A stretch of 64,000 nucleotides of DNA from Streptomyces roseoverticillatus (GCF_000719265.1 NZ_JOFL01000015.1:67773-131772), one strand, 5' to 3'; shown: positions 27,361 to 37,003, counted from the first letter of the stretch. Program-made: numbers and translations. The notes: a model not told the origin generated them from the sequence alone.

Positions 27361-27714
27361 GACCGCCGTCCGGCTGCGGATGTCCCGCCCCCGCCCTGGC
27401 GGGGGCACACCCCGGGACAACCGCGGCCGGACGCGTTTTTCCCGGGGTGTGCGCGTTCTCCGGGTTTGCCGCAGGTCTCTGGGTTTTCCGCAGGATTCCC
27501 GCCAGGATCGCGCCACGGGGAGCGCCCATGGCCCGGGTACGCCACGAACCGGAGCAATGACTGTAATGATCTCCCCACCGCCGCAAAGCCGTTCTAGGCT
27601 CTTCGATACCGCCGCAGCGCGCGCCGGGGGACCGAGGGCCGGACACGGACCGGATGCGCAGCGGTACTTGAGCGCCGACCCCACCAGGGGGCGCCGCCGG
27701 GCAAGGAGGGCCGC
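27361..27714. other. 354-bp arc-dop intergenic region with terminator hairpins
   Basis: No gene is supported. GCCCCCGCC/GGCGGGGGC (27387-27395, 27398-27406) is a tight hairpin 26 bp after arc. It abuts a second 11-bp inverted repeat, CACACCCCGGG (27406-27416) with CCCGGGGTGTG (27441-27451). GGGTTTGCCGCAGG (27462-27475) is repeated as GGGTTTTCCGCAGG (27481-27494), 13/14 identical. The rest probably holds the dop promoter. A GGAGG at 27704-27708 is the dop ribosome site. Confidence 0.55.
27387..27451 (+). terminator. Stacked hairpins after arc
   Basis: A 9-bp GC hairpin followed directly by an 11-bp inverted repeat, together ending transcription of arc before dop. The TTTTT at 27436-27440 falls inside the second loop. 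Confidence 0.6.
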
Positions 27715-29226
27715 ATGACCGTACGGCGAGTAATGGGCATCGAGACGGAGTACGGGATCTCCGTCCCCGGTCACCCGAACGCCAATGCCATGCTCACCTC
27801 GTCCCAGATCGTCAACGCCTACGCCGCGGCGATGCACCGGGCGCGACGCGCCCGCTGGGACTTCGAGGAGGAGAACCCGCTGCGGGACGCCCGGGGCTTC
27901 GACCTCGCCCGCGAAGCCGCGGACTCCAGCCAGCTCACCGACGAGGACATCGGCCTCGCCAACGTCATCCTGACCAACGGCGCGCGACTCTACGTCGACC
28001 ACGCCCACCCCGAGTACAGCTCCCCGGAGATCACCAACCCCCGCGACGCCGTCCTGTGGGACAAGGCCGGGGAGCGGATCATGGCCGAGGCCGCCGAGCG
28101 TGCCGCCCAGCTGCCCGGAGCCCAGCCGATCCACCTCTACAAGAACAACACCGACAACAAGGGCGCGTCCTACGGCACCCACGAGAACTACCTGATGAAG
28201 CGGGAGACCCCCTTCTCGGACATCGTGCGCCACCTGACGCCCTTCTTCGTCTCCCGCCAGGTCGTCACCGGCGCCGGCCGCGTCGGCATCGGCCAGGACG
28301 GCCACGAGCACGGCTTCCAGCTCAGCCAGCGCGCGGACTACTTCGAGGTCGAGGTGGGCCTGGAGACCACCCTCAAGCGGCCGATCATCAACACCCGCGA
28401 CGAGCCGCACGCCGACGCCGAGAAGTACCGCCGGCTCCACGTGATCATCGGCGACGCCAACCTCTCGGAGATCTCCACCTACCTCAAGCTGGGCACCACC
28501 GCGCTGGTCCTGTCCATGATCGAGGACGGCTTCATCGTCTCCGACCTGGCCGTCGACCAGCCCGTCCGCACGCTCCACCAGGTCAGCCACGACCCCACCC
28601 TGCAACGGCTGATCACGCTCCGCAGCGGCCGCACGCTCACCGCCGTACAGCTCCAGATGGAGTACTGCGAGCTGGCCCGCAAGTACGTCGAGAACCGCTT
28701 CGGGGCCGACGCCGACGAGCAGACCAAGGACGTCCTCGGCCGCTGGGAGGACGTGCTGAACCGGCTGGAGCACGATCCGATGAGCCTGGCCGGCGAGCTG
28801 GACTGGGTGGCCAAGCGGGAGCTCCTGGAGGGCTACCGCCGCCGCGACGGCCTGGGCTGGGACGCGGCCCGGCTGCACCTGGTGGACCTGCAGTACGCGG
28901 ACGTGCGGCCCGAGAAGGGGCTGTACAACCGTCTCGCGGCCCGCGGCAGGATGAAGCGGCTGCTGGACGAGACCGAGGTGGAGCGCGCCCGTACGGTCCC
29001 GCCCGAGGACACCCGGGCCTACTTCCGCGGCCGCTGCCTGGAGCAGTACGCGGACGACGTGGCCGCGGCCTCCTGGGACTCGGTGATCTTCGACCTCCCG
29101 GGCCGTGACTCCCTGCAACGGGTGCCCACCCTGGAGCCACTGCGCGGCACGCGCAACCACGTCAAGGAGCTCCTGGACCGCTGCCGCACCGCGGAAGAGC
29201 TGGTCCGGGTCCTCTCCGGGGGCTGA
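27715..29226 (+). CDS. dop: Pup deamidase / depupylase
   Basis: A 503-residue carboxylate-amine-ligase-like enzyme. It converts the C-terminal Gln of Pup to Glu and removes Pup from substrates. The nucleotide/metal motif is MGIETEYG (Glu10), and catalytic Asp95 lies in [13 protein letters not shown]. The Dop-specific loop (about 48-78, [20 protein letters not shown]) is present, which separates it from PafA, where that insertion is missing. [18 protein letters not shown] is shared with PafA. ATG 27715 follows AAGGAGGGCCGC. First gene of dop-pup-prcB-prcA. Confidence 0.96.
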   Translation: MTVRRVMGIETEYGISVPGHPNANAMLTSSQIVNAYAAAMHRARRARWDFEEENPLRDARGFDLAREAADSSQLTDEDIGLANVILTNGARLYVDHAHPEYSSPEITNPRDAVLWDKAGERIMAEAAERAAQLPGAQPIHLYKNNTDNKGASYGTHENYLMKRETPFSDIVRHLTPFFVSRQVVTGAGRVGIGQDGHEHGFQLSQRADYFEVEVGLETTLKRPIINTRDEPHADAEKYRRLHVIIGDANLSEISTYLKLGTTALVLSMIEDGFIVSDLAVDQPVRTLHQVSHDPTLQRLITLRSGRTLTAVQLQMEYCELARKYVENRFGADADEQTKDVLGRWEDVLNRLEHDPMSLAGELDWVAKRELLEGYRRRDGLGWDAARLHLVDLQYADVRPEKGLYNRLAARGRMKRLLDETEVERARTVPPEDTRAYFRGRCLEQYADDVAAASWDSVIFDLPGRDSLQRVPTLEPLRGTRNHVKELLDRCRTAEELVRVLSGG

Positions 29227-29400
29227 GCAGGTCTGAGAGGAGGGCGTTCAGGGAATCATCACGGTGGTTCCGGGACGTTGTAGCAAGTGCAGGGCCGATG
29301 TCGGACCCGGGTTATAGGGTCTGATCATGCAGGGCCGGGAACGGCTGAGTACGACTGTGCACGTCCGATCCAGTACGTCGAACCGAGCGGGGTGAGGGAT

Positions 29401-29619
29401 ATGGCGACCAAGGACACCGGCGGCGGTCAGCAGAAGGCCACGCGATCCACCGAGGACGTCGAGGAACAGGCGCAGGACGCGCAGGTCTCGGAGGACCTCA
29501 AGGAGCGGCAGGAGAAGCTGTCGGACGACGTCGACTCCGTGCTGGACGAAATCGATGATGTGCTCGAGGAGAACGCCGAGGACTTCGTGCGCTCCTTCGT
29601 CCAGAAGGGCGGCCAGTAG
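29401..29619 (+). CDS. pup: Prokaryotic ubiquitin-like protein Pup
   Basis: A 72-residue, highly charged, largely disordered modifier that is attached to lysines of target proteins. The central region (about 20-58, SEDLKERQEKLSDDVDSVLD) is the part that pairs with the Arc coiled coil. It ends Gly-Gly-Gln, so Dop must deamidate it before PafA can ligate it. ATG 29401 comes straight after GAGGGAT; upstream in-frame sequence is not Pup-like. It lies 174 bp after dop and 145 bp before prcB; the second gap contains two hairpins. Confidence 0.97.
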   Translation: MATKDTGGGQQKATRSTEDVEEQAQDAQVSEDLKERQEKLSDDVDSVLDEIDDVLEENAEDFVRSFVQKGGQ

Positions 29620-29650
29620 GCCCCTGCCGCCGCCTGCGGATCACGATCAT

Positions 29651-29705
29651 GGGACCGGTAAGGTCCCTGGCGTACTGTGCCCCAGCTCCGACGCGGCCCT
29701 GGGGC
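29651..29705 (+). promoter_or_regulatory. Two hairpins between pup and prcB
   Basis: GGGACC/GGTCCC (29651-29656, 29662-29667) and GCCCCAG/CTGGGGC (29679-29685, 29699-29705) form consecutive small stems in the 145-bp pup-prcB gap. They could stabilise or partially terminate the pup message and so set a high Pup to proteasome ratio. Confidence 0.4.
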
Positions 29706-29764
29706 GGTTCTAAGGATCGAGCGGACGTCATGGGGCGGGCCGCTGCATACCTGGAAGGAAACGT

Positions 29765-30610
29765 GTGGAAGCCAACACTCGTAGCACCGGGCGTCTGCCG
29801 GCTGCCTTCCTGACCCCCGGCTCCTCGTCGTTCATGGACTTCCTCTCGGCGCACTCGCCGCAGCTGCTCCCGGGCAACCGGGCGCTGCCCCCGGTGCAGG
29901 GCGCGATCGAGATTCCCCATGGGACGACCATCGTCGCGGCCTCGTTCCCCGGCGGTGTGGTGCTGGCCGGTGACCGCCGGGCGACGATGGGCAACGTCAT
30001 CGCCCAGCGCGACATCGAGAAGGTCTTCCCCGCCGACGAGTATTCGGCGGTGGGCATCGCCGGCACGGCCGGGCTGGCCGTGGAGATGGTCAAGCTCTTC
30101 CAGCTGGAGCTGGAGCACTTCGAGAAGGTCGAGGGGGTCCAGCTCTCGCTGGAGGGCAAGGCGAACCGGCTGTCGACGATGATCCGCGGCAACCTCGGCA
30201 TGGCCATGCAGGGCCTGGCCGTGGTGCCGCTGTTCGCCGGCTGGGACGTGGACCGCCAGAAGGGCCGGATCTTCTCCTACGACGTGACCGGCGGGCGCTC
30301 GGAGGAGCACGGCTTCGCCGCCACCGGCTCGGGCTCGGTCTTCGCCCGGGGGGCGCTGAAAAAGCTCTTCCGGGAGGACCTGACGGAGGGCCAGGCCCTC
30401 ACGCTCGTCGTCCAGGCGCTCTACGACGCCGCCGACGACGACTCCGCGACCGGCGGACCGGATCTTGCACGGCGCATCTATCCGATCGTCACCGTCATCA
30501 CCGACGAGGGGTTCCGGAAGCTCACCGAGGCACAGTGCTCCGAGATCGTCCGGGCCGTCCACGACCGGCGGCTGGAAGAGCCGGACGGCCCGCGGGCCGC
30601 CCTCCTCTGA
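29765..30610 (+). CDS. prcB: 20S proteasome beta subunit
   Basis: A 281-residue catalytic subunit made as a precursor. The propeptide (53 residues) ends PHG and is removed to expose Thr54 ([21 protein letters not shown]), the N-terminal nucleophile. The Asp and Lys partners of the mature active site follow in the usual spacing (Asp in AGDRR; Lys in DIEKVF). GTG 29765 with GGAAGGAAAC upstream is selected. It is 47 bp before prcA; the two are expected to assemble into the four-ring alpha7-beta7-beta7-alpha7 barrel. Confidence 0.97.
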   Translation: MEANTRSTGRLPAAFLTPGSSSFMDFLSAHSPQLLPGNRALPPVQGAIEIPHGTTIVAASFPGGVVLAGDRRATMGNVIAQRDIEKVFPADEYSAVGIAGTAGLAVEMVKLFQLELEHFEKVEGVQLSLEGKANRLSTMIRGNLGMAMQGLAVVPLFAGWDVDRQKGRIFSYDVTGGRSEEHGFAATGSGSVFARGALKKLFREDLTEGQALTLVVQALYDAADDDSATGGPDLARRIYPIVTVITDEGFRKLTEAQCSEIVRAVHDRRLEEPDGPRAALL

Positions 30611-30657
30611 GGGACACGGTTGTGAACTCGTCAATGACAGAAAGGGACGGATAACCG

Positions 30658-31437
30658 GTGTCGACGCCGTTCTACGTATCACCTCAGCAGGCCATGGCCG
30701 ACCGTGCCGAGTACGCCCGCAAGGGCATCGCGCGCGGCCGCAGCGTCGTGGTGCTCCAGTACACCGATGGCGTTGTCTTCGTTGCCGAGAACCCGTCCCG
30801 GGCCTTGCACAAGGTCAGCGAAATCTATGACCGGATCGCGTTCGCCGCGGTCGGTAAGTACAACGAATTCGAAAACCTGCGGATCGGCGGCGTGCGCTAT
30901 GCCGATCTCCGTGGCTACACCTACGACCGGGACGATGTCACGGCCCGTGGCCTGGCCAATGTCTACGCCCAGACGCTGGGCGGGATCTTCTCCAGCGCGG
31001 CCGAGAAGCCCTACGAGGTCGAGCTGATCGTCGCCGAGGTCGGTGCGGGCCCCGAGGACGACCAGATTTACCGGCTGCCGCATGACGGCTCGATCGTGGA
31101 CGAGCACGGTTCGGTCGCCATCGGTGGCAATGCCGATCAGATCAGCAATTACCTCGATCAGCGGCACCGCGACGGTATGACGCTCTCCGAGGCGCTGAAG
31201 CTCGCCGTGGAGTCCCTCACCCGGGACAACAACGGCGGTGAGCGGACGCTGACCGCGGAGCAGCTGGAGGTCGCGGTTCTGGACCGCACGCGGCCGCAGC
31301 AGCGAAAGTTCAAGCGGCTGCTGGGCCGTCAGCTGTCGCGGTTGCTGGAGGAGGGCACGCCCGCTGCCGGCGCCGAGCCGGGCACGGAGCCGGAGACGGC
31401 TCCGGAAGAGGGCGGAGAGGCCTCCGACGAGAGCTGA
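30658..31437 (+). CDS. prcA: 20S proteasome alpha subunit
   Basis: A 259-residue structural subunit forming the outer rings and the gate that accepts the Arc C-terminus. It starts [22 protein letters not shown], the gating segment of actinobacterial PrcA, and lacks a catalytic threonine, as expected. The final 30 residues are acidic ([16 protein letters not shown]), a variable tail. GTG 30658 follows GGGACGGATAACC. Last gene of the operon; a hairpin shared with the convergent lacI-type gene follows. Confidence 0.97.
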   Translation: MSTPFYVSPQQAMADRAEYARKGIARGRSVVVLQYTDGVVFVAENPSRALHKVSEIYDRIAFAAVGKYNEFENLRIGGVRYADLRGYTYDRDDVTARGLANVYAQTLGGIFSSAAEKPYEVELIVAEVGAGPEDDQIYRLPHDGSIVDEHGSVAIGGNADQISNYLDQRHRDGMTLSEALKLAVESLTRDNNGGERTLTAEQLEVAVLDRTRPQQRKFKRLLGRQLSRLLEEGTPAAGAEPGTEPETAPEEGGEASDES

Positions 31438-31460
31438 CTCCTGCTGATTTCGCATGTGCG

Positions 31461-31498
31461 CCGTGTGCCCCGCCGGGTTCTCCCGCCGGGGCGCACGG
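31461..31498 (+). terminator. Bidirectional terminator after prcA
   Basis: Arms 31461-31477 and 31482-31498 (17 nt, one mismatch and one G-U) with a TTCT loop lie between the convergent prcA and LacI-type genes, 23 bp after the prcA stop. Confidence 0.75.
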
Positions 31499-31535
31499 CG
31501 TTTTCCGCTCCGGTGTTCTCGCTCCGGCGGCGCCG

Positions 31536-32606
31536 CTAGGTGCGGGCGTGTGCCGTGGTGCCGCGGGTGACCAGGCGGACCGGGAGGGCCTCGGGGGCCG
31601 GGGCCCGGCCGTCGAGGACGGCCACGAGGGCGCGCATCCCGGCCTCGCCGACCGCCTCGGCCGGCAGCTGGACGGTGGTGAGCTCGGGCTCGACGGCCGT
31701 GGCGAGGGCCAGGTCGGTGAAGCCGGTGACGGAGAGGTCGGCGGGCACGTGCAGGCCCAGCCGGCGGGCGGCCTTGCACGCGCCCGCGGCGAGGACGTCG
31801 TCGTCGCAGATGATCGCGGTCGGGCGGTGGCCGGGCTCGGCGAGGGCCTTCTCGGTGGCGCGCAGCCCGTCGGCGACGGTGAGGGGCGCCCGCTCCGTGC
31901 GCACCGTGACGCCGGCCGTGCCGCGCAGGGCGTCGGCGAGGGCGTGGGCGCGGACCCGGAAGGTCCAGGTGTCGATGTCCGAGGCGAGGTGCAGGAAGCG
32001 CCGGTGGCCGAGGCCCAGCAGGTGCCCGGCGACCTGGCGCATGCCGTCGGCGATGTCGGGGTTGACGGTGGCGGAGGCCCCCTCGTGGCCGGGGTCGCTG
32101 TCGAGCATGACGAGCGGGAGGCCGCCGCCCCGGATGGCGCCGAGGGCCTCGGCGGCCATCGAGGAGGCGAGGACGCCGTCGAGGGTGGCGCTGGCGGAGG
32201 CGAAGGGGCCGCGGGCCGGGCCGGTGCCCCCGGGGGAGAGGTAGAGGACGACGCCGAGGCCGTGCTCCTGGGCGACGCGGACGACTCCGGTGTGCACCCG
32301 GGCGAAGAACTCGTTGGTGAGCGCGGGGACGACCAGCAGGACCGTACGGGTGCGGCCGAGGCGGAGGTCGCGGGCGGCGAGGTTGGGGCGGTAGCCCAGG
32401 CTGCGGGCGGCGGAGCGGACGGCCTCGGCGGTGCGCTCGGAGACGCGGCCGCGCCACTTCTCGCCCATGACGAGGGAGACCGTGGCCTGGGAGACGCCGG
32501 CGGCGCGGGCGACGTCGCGGCTGGTGGCGCGGGCCCCGGCGCGGGGGCCGCGGGCCGTGGGCCACCGCTCGTCGCGGCGTTGCGGGTTGTCTTCGCCGCT
32601 GGTCAC
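31536..32606 (-). CDS. LacI-family transcriptional regulator
   Basis: A 356-residue repressor type. The N-terminal helix-turn-helix and hinge (about 27-82) contain TSRDVARAAGVSQATVSLVM and LGYRPNLAARDLR. A periplasmic-binding-protein-like sugar domain follows (PALTNEFFARVHTGV; CDDDVLAAGACKAARRLG; SVTGFTDLALATAVEPELTTV). The effector is unknown. GTG 32606 is the start. It is divergent from the MFS gene at 32729, and the 122-bp gap carries two ATACGTA elements 21 bp apart, so it probably controls itself and the transporter. The pair interrupts the proteasome/pafA locus. Confidence 0.92.
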   Translation of the reverse strand: MTSGEDNPQRRDERWPTARGPRAGARATSRDVARAAGVSQATVSLVMGEKWRGRVSERTAEAVRSAARSLGYRPNLAARDLRLGRTRTVLLVVPALTNEFFARVHTGVVRVAQEHGLGVVLYLSPGGTGPARGPFASASATLDGVLASSMAAEALGAIRGGGLPLVMLDSDPGHEGASATVNPDIADGMRQVAGHLLGLGHRRFLHLASDIDTWTFRVRAHALADALRGTAGVTVRTERAPLTVADGLRATEKALAEPGHRPTAIICDDDVLAAGACKAARRLGLHVPADLSVTGFTDLALATAVEPELTTVQLPAEAVGEAGMRALVAVLDGRAPAPEALPVRLVTRGTTAHART

Positions 32607-32666
32607 TGTCGGTGCCTCCCCTGACTGCCGCAGCCTGCGGCGTTGGACCCGCGGGCTGCGGCCATG

Positions 32667-32695
32667 ATACGTATGACGCTTCTAGTTATACGTAA
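32667..32695. promoter_or_regulatory. Probable operator of the LacI/MFS divergent pair
   Basis: ATACGTA occurs at 32667-32673 and 32688-32694, spaced 21 bp or two helical turns, within AT-rich DNA. The first is part of palindrome ATACGTAT and the second of TTATACGTAA. Position between the divergent starts fits LacI-type binding. Confidence 0.5.
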
Positions 32696-32728
32696 AACCC
32701 GAGGCTCGGGGAAGAGAGGAAGTCACCG

Positions 32729-34015
32729 ATGGCGGCCGGCTACGGCGAGATGCTCCGAACGCGGCATGCCGCGCGCCTGCTCACAGGCACGCTGGTCGGC
32801 CGTCTGCCGAATGCCACGGCCGCGCTCGCGATCGTCCTCTTCGTCCGTGCCGAGGGGGGCAGCCTCGCGCTCGCCTCGGCGCTCTCCGCCGTCTACGGCG
32901 TGGCGAACGCGGTGGGCCAGCCGCTGCTGGGCCGGGCCGTCGACCTCTACGGCCAGCCGCGCGTCATGCTGCCGTCGGCCCTGCTGGCCGCGCTCGGCAT
33001 GACGGTCTTCGCCGCCGTCGGTCTGGAGCCCGTCGCCCTAGCTTACGCGGCCATGGTGGTGGCCGGATTCTTCACGCCGCCGCTGGAGGGCGGGCTGCGG
33101 GCCCTGTGGCCCTCGGTCCTCAAGAGCGAGGAGCGCATCCACGCCGCGTACTCCCTCGACGCCATCGCCCAGGAAGTGATGTACGTCGTCGGCCCGCTGA
33201 TCATCACCGGGCTCGTCTCCCTGTGGTCCCCGGCCGGCTCGCTGTTCGTGATCAACGCCCTGGGTGCCCTCGGCGCGCTCGCCGTCGTCACCTCGCCGCC
33301 CTCCCGCGAGTGGCGCTCCGCGCCCCGTGAGGCGCACTGGCTGGGCGCCCTGCGCTCGCGCGGGCTGCTCGTGCTGCTCGGGACGTTCTTCTTCATCGGA
33401 TCCGCGCTCGGCTCGATCGCGGTCTCCTCGGTGGCCTACGGCGAGGCCCACCACGACGGCAACGTGGCCGGCTACCTGCTCTCCGCGGTCGGCGTCGGCG
33501 CCTTCATCGGCGGCACCGTCTACGGCCACCGCCAGTGGCCCGGCACCCCGGAGCAGCGGCTGCGGCTGCTCGTGACCGGCCTCGCGGTGTGCTACCTGCC
33601 GCTGCTGCTGGTCCCGGGCCCGGTCCTGATGACGGTCTTCGCCGGTGTCGCCGGCGTCTTCCTGGCCCCCTGTCTGGCCTGCGCCTTCGTGGTCGTGGAC
33701 CGGCACGCGCTGCGCGGCACCGTCACCGAGGCGTTCTCGTGGCTGGTGACGTCCTTCGGCGTGGGCGCGGCCATCGGCACGGCCTTCGCCGGTCCCGCGC
33801 TCCAGGGCGTCAGCCTCCGCGCCGGCTTCGCGGTCGCCGTGGGCTGCGGCGTGGCCGCCCTGCTCGTCATGCTGCTGGCGCGGCGTGCGCTGCAGGCTCC
33901 CGCGGGTCCCTCGCCCATCGTGGCGCGGTCGGAGGACGGGCCCGTCGTGGCGCGGTCGGAAAATGATCGGAACGGTGCGGTCGAACCCGGTTTCAGCGCA
34001 GGGCATCAGGCGTAA
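32729..34015 (+). CDS. Major facilitator superfamily transporter
   Basis: A 428-residue polytopic membrane protein with about 12 hydrophobic segments and an MFS-type cytoplasmic loop (LLGRAVDLYGQPRVMLPSA) after helix 2. Substrate unknown; a sugar-related efflux or export role is possible given the LacI partner. The hydrophilic C-terminus has a 27-bp-spaced repeat coding IVARSEDG / VVARSEND (CGTGGCGCGGTCGGA at 33919 and 33946). ATG 32729 lies 12 nt after GAGAGGAAG. pafA begins 9 bp after its stop but has its own -10 box inside the MFS coding end. Confidence 0.9.
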   Translation: MAAGYGEMLRTRHAARLLTGTLVGRLPNATAALAIVLFVRAEGGSLALASALSAVYGVANAVGQPLLGRAVDLYGQPRVMLPSALLAALGMTVFAAVGLEPVALAYAAMVVAGFFTPPLEGGLRALWPSVLKSEERIHAAYSLDAIAQEVMYVVGPLIITGLVSLWSPAGSLFVINALGALGALAVVTSPPSREWRSAPREAHWLGALRSRGLLVLLGTFFFIGSALGSIAVSSVAYGEAHHDGNVAGYLLSAVGVGAFIGGTVYGHRQWPGTPEQRLRLLVTGLAVCYLPLLLVPGPVLMTVFAGVAGVFLAPCLACAFVVVDRHALRGTVTEAFSWLVTSFGVGAAIGTAFAGPALQGVSLRAGFAVAVGCGVAALLVMLLARRALQAPAGPSPIVARSEDGPVVARSENDRNGAVEPGFSAGHQA

Positions 34016-34018
34016 TGT
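34013..34018 (+). promoter_or_regulatory. -10 element of a possible leaderless pafA promoter
   Basis: TAATGT lies exactly 6 nt before ATG 34025 and overlaps the stop codon of the MFS gene. There is no ribosome-binding site in the intervening TCAGGC. This would uncouple pafA from the MFS operon. Confidence 0.45.
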
Positions 34019-34024
34019 TCAGGC

Positions 34025-35386
34025 ATGGACCGCCGCATTTTCGGGCTGGAGAACGAGTACGGCGTCACGTGCACCTTCAGGGGACAGCGCCGGCTGTCGC
34101 CTGACGAAGTGGCGCGCTACCTCTTCCGCCGTGTCGTTTCCTGGGGCCGCAGCAGCAATGTCTTCCTGCGCAACGGAGCGCGTCTCTACCTGGATGTGGG
34201 CTCGCACCCGGAATACGCAACGCCGGAGTGCGACAGCGTGATCGAGCTGGTCACCCACGACAAGGCGGGCGAGCGCATTCTCGAGGGCCTGCTGGTCGAT
34301 GCCGAACGGCGCCTGCACGAGGAGGGCATCGCGGGCGACGTCTACCTCTTCAAGAACAACACCGACTCCGCCGGGAACTCCTACGGCTGCCACGAGAACT
34401 ATCTCGTCGCGCGGCACGGGGAGTTCTCGCGTCTCGCGGACATTCTCATCCCGTTCCTGGTGACGCGGCAGCTGCTGTGCGGGGCCGGGAAGGTCCTGCA
34501 GACGCCGCGGGGCGCGGTCTACTGCGTCAGCCAGCGCGCGGAGCACATCTGGGAGGGCGTCAGCTCGGCGACCACCCGCTCCCGCCCGATCATCAACACG
34601 CGGGACGAGCCGCACGCCGACGCCGAGCGCTATCGCCGGCTGCACGTCATCGTCGGGGACTCCAACATGTCCGAGACGACGATGCTGCTGAAGGTCGGTG
34701 CGACCGACCTGGTGCTGCGCATGATCGAGGCGGGCACGGTCATGCGCGACCTGACGCTGGAGAATCCGATCCGGGCCATCCGCGAGGTCAGCCACGACAT
34801 CACGGGCCGGCGGAAGGTCCGGCTCGCGAGCGGGCGCGAGGCCTCGGCCCTGGAGGTCCAGCAGGAGTACTACGAGAAGGCCGTGGACTTCTGCGAGCGC
34901 CGCGGCATCCGCACGGGCACGGTGGAGCGGGTCCTGGAGCTGTGGGGCCGCACCCTGGAGGCCGTCCGGGACGAGGACCTGGACCGCATCTCCACGGAGA
35001 TCGACTGGGTGATGAAGTACCAGCTCATCGAGCGCTACCGCGCGAAGAACAACATCACGATGTCGCACCCGAGGGTGGCGCAGATAGACCTCGCGTACCA
35101 CGACATCCACCGCCGCCGCGGGCTGTACTACCTGCTGGAGAAGCGCGGTCAGGCGGCCCGGGTGTGCAACGACCTCAAGATCTTCGAGGGCAAGTCGGTG
35201 CCGCCGCAGACGACCCGGGCCCGGCTCCGGGGCGACTTCATCCGCCGTGCGCAGGAGCAGCGGCGCGACTTCACGGTCGACTGGGTGCACCTGAAGCTCA
35301 ATGACCAGGCGCAGCGGACGGTGCTGTGCAAGGACCCCTTCCGGTCGGTGGACGACCGGGTGGAGAAGCTGATCGCCGGGATGTGA
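34025..35386 (+). CDS. pafA: Pup-protein ligase
   Basis: A 453-residue ligase that uses ATP to couple the C-terminal Glu of deamidated Pup to substrate lysines. It is a glutamine-synthetase-like paralogue of Dop. FGLENEYG carries the metal-binding Glu9, catalytic Asp57 is in [14 protein letters not shown], and the loop that marks Dop is absent. [18 protein letters not shown] and [19 protein letters not shown] are conserved with Dop. It follows the MFS gene by 9 bp and is closed by a hairpin before the FKBP genes. Confidence 0.97.
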   Translation: MDRRIFGLENEYGVTCTFRGQRRLSPDEVARYLFRRVVSWGRSSNVFLRNGARLYLDVGSHPEYATPECDSVIELVTHDKAGERILEGLLVDAERRLHEEGIAGDVYLFKNNTDSAGNSYGCHENYLVARHGEFSRLADILIPFLVTRQLLCGAGKVLQTPRGAVYCVSQRAEHIWEGVSSATTRSRPIINTRDEPHADAERYRRLHVIVGDSNMSETTMLLKVGATDLVLRMIEAGTVMRDLTLENPIRAIREVSHDITGRRKVRLASGREASALEVQQEYYEKAVDFCERRGIRTGTVERVLELWGRTLEAVRDEDLDRISTEIDWVMKYQLIERYRAKNNITMSHPRVAQIDLAYHDIHRRRGLYYLLEKRGQAARVCNDLKIFEGKSVPPQTTRARLRGDFIRRAQEQRRDFTVDWVHLKLNDQAQRTVLCKDPFRSVDDRVEKLIAGM

Positions 35387-35404
35387 GCCGGCGGCGCGGG
35401 CGAC

Positions 35405-35439
35405 GGGGTGCACCGGGCGGTTCGGGCCCGGTGCACCCC
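35405..35439 (+). terminator. Terminator after pafA
   Basis: Perfect 13-nt arms (35405-35417, 35427-35439) with a 9-nt loop, 18 bp after the pafA stop and before the FKBP promoter. Confidence 0.75.
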
Positions 35440-35453
35440 CGTGTCGGGCGGGG

Positions 35454-35481
35454 TTGATCGCACAGGTTGAGCCCGTAGAGT
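35454..35481 (+). promoter_or_regulatory. HrdB-type promoter of the FKBP lipoprotein gene
   Basis: TTGATC (35454-35459), a 16-bp spacer and TAGAGT (35476-35481) match the Streptomyces vegetative promoter pattern. The start codon lies 43 bp downstream. Confidence 0.55.
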
Positions 35482-35524
35482 GGCGGGCACTTGCTCAGTC
35501 ACCCCCCTAGCCCGAGTTGGACTG

Positions 35525-36508
35525 ATGAACCTCACGAAGAACACGCGTCGCCTGGCCGCGGCGCTGGCCGTGCCTGCCCTGCTGTTCTCCGCCGCCGCGT
35601 GCGGTGGTGACGACAAGGGCACGTCCGAGGCGAACGTCTCGGTGAAGGGCGACTTCGGCCAGAAGCCCGAGATCTCCGTGGAGAAGGGGTCGAAGGCGGG
35701 CGACGAGCTCACCGTCAAGACGCTCTCCGAGGGCAAGGGCGACAAGGTCGAGAAGGGCACGTTCGTGCGCCTCGACTTCGCCGTGCAGAGCATGAAGGAC
35801 GACAAGCCGCTGGGCGGTTCGTGGTCGAGCCAGGGGCAGATCCCGGGCAACAAGGACGTGCGCCGCCAGGACGTCTTCGCGGCGGGCCAGCCGGGGCAGC
35901 AGGTGCCCGCGAAGGTGGCGGACGCCGTGATCGGCCAGCGGGCCGGCAGCCGGGTCGAGGTCGTGGGCACGGTGAAGGAGACCATCGGCGAGCAGGTCAA
36001 CCCGCAGCTCGGCCTGGCCCCGGAGGACGGCCTGGTCTGGGTCGTGGACGTGGTCGGCGGCCAGAAGGTCGACCCGAAGAGCGAGGTCAAGGGCGACCAG
36101 GCGAAGCCGGACGAGGGCATGCCCGAGGTGAAGGTGGTCCCGCAGAAGGCTGCGGAGATCACCATTCCCAAGGACGCCAAGGCGCCGTCGGACCTCAAGG
36201 AGCAGGTGCTGATCAAGGGCTCGGGCCCGGAGATCAAGGCCGGCGAGGGGCTGATCGCCCAGTACACCGGCGTGAAGTGGGAGGACGGCAAGAAGTTCGA
36301 CTCCTCCTGGGACCACTCGGGGGCGACGAGCTTCCAGATCGGCACCGGCTCGGTCGTCCAGGGCTGGGACAAGGGCCTGGTCGGCAAGCACGTCGGCGAC
36401 CGCGTCGAGCTCGTGATCCCGCCGAAGCTGGGCTACGAGGGCCAGGCCGGCAGCGGCCTGGACAAGAACACCCTGGTATTCGTCGTGGACATCGTGGGCA
36501 AGGTCTGA
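35525..36508 (+). CDS. FKBP-type peptidyl-prolyl isomerase lipoprotein, two-domain
   Basis: A 327-residue lipoprotein (lipobox SAAAC, Cys26) exposed outside the membrane. The C-terminal FKBP domain (about 222-327; AGEGLIAQYTGVKWEDGKKFDSSW, VVQGWDKGLVG, LVIPPKLGYE) keeps the active-site aromatic residues and is probably an active isomerase/chaperone. The first domain (about 60-190) is a diverged FKBP-like copy lacking several of these residues and may be a binding module. ATG 35525 gives a clean lipoprotein signal. It lies between pafA and a second, cytosolic FKBP. Confidence 0.9.
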   Translation: MNLTKNTRRLAAALAVPALLFSAAACGGDDKGTSEANVSVKGDFGQKPEISVEKGSKAGDELTVKTLSEGKGDKVEKGTFVRLDFAVQSMKDDKPLGGSWSSQGQIPGNKDVRRQDVFAAGQPGQQVPAKVADAVIGQRAGSRVEVVGTVKETIGEQVNPQLGLAPEDGLVWVVDVVGGQKVDPKSEVKGDQAKPDEGMPEVKVVPQKAAEITIPKDAKAPSDLKEQVLIKGSGPEIKAGEGLIAQYTGVKWEDGKKFDSSWDHSGATSFQIGTGSVVQGWDKGLVGKHVGDRVELVIPPKLGYEGQAGSGLDKNTLVFVVDIVGKV

Positions 36509-36572
36509 TCTTCGACCGGTATCTGACAGACTTGCACGGTTGTCTACAAGATTCGTTCGTAGGAGCACTTTC

Positions 36573-36947
36573 GTGAGCATCGACAAGCCCGAGATTGATT
36601 TCCCCGAGGGCCCGGCGCCCACTGACCTGGAGATCACCGAGGTCTGGGAGGGCGACGGCGCGGAGGCCAAGGCCGGCGACTTCGTCAAGGTCCACTACGT
36701 GGGCGTGGCCTTCTCCACCGGTGAGGAGTTCGACGCGAGCTGGAACCGTGGCAACCCGCTGGAGTTCAAGCTGGGCGCCGGCCAGGTCATCGAGGGCTGG
36801 GACAAGGGCATCCAGGGCATGAAGGTCGGTGGCCGCCGCAAGCTGGTCATCCCGCCGCACATGGCTTACGGCGAGCGTGGCGCCGGCGGCGGCCGCATCG
36901 CCCCGGGCGAGTCGCTGATCTTCGTCTGCGACCTGATCGCGGTCTGA
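36573..36947 (+). CDS. FKBP-type peptidyl-prolyl cis-trans isomerase, single domain
   Basis: A 124-residue cytosolic FKBP with the full FK506-binding core: VKVHYVGVAFSTGEEFDASW, GAGQVIEGWDKGIQGM and LVIPPHMAYGERGAGG. It is expected to isomerise X-Pro bonds. GTG 36573 follows GTAGGAGCAC; an in-frame start at 36540 would add non-FKBP residues. It is 64 bp after its secreted paralogue and is followed by a classical terminator with a T-tract. Confidence 0.94.
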   Translation: MSIDKPEIDFPEGPAPTDLEITEVWEGDGAEAKAGDFVKVHYVGVAFSTGEEFDASWNRGNPLEFKLGAGQVIEGWDKGIQGMKVGGRRKLVIPPHMAYGERGAGGGRIAPGESLIFVCDLIAV

Positions 36948-36963
36948 CGCCGTCTGCCGACGG

Positions 36964-37003
36964 GCCGAGGGTCCATGCTCCTTCAGGGGCATGGACCCTC
37001 GGC
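36964..37003 (+). terminator. Intrinsic terminator after the FKBP gene
   Basis: Perfect 15-nt arms (36964-36978, 36989-37003) with a 10-nt loop, then TTTT. The best canonical terminator in the window. Confidence 0.92.
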
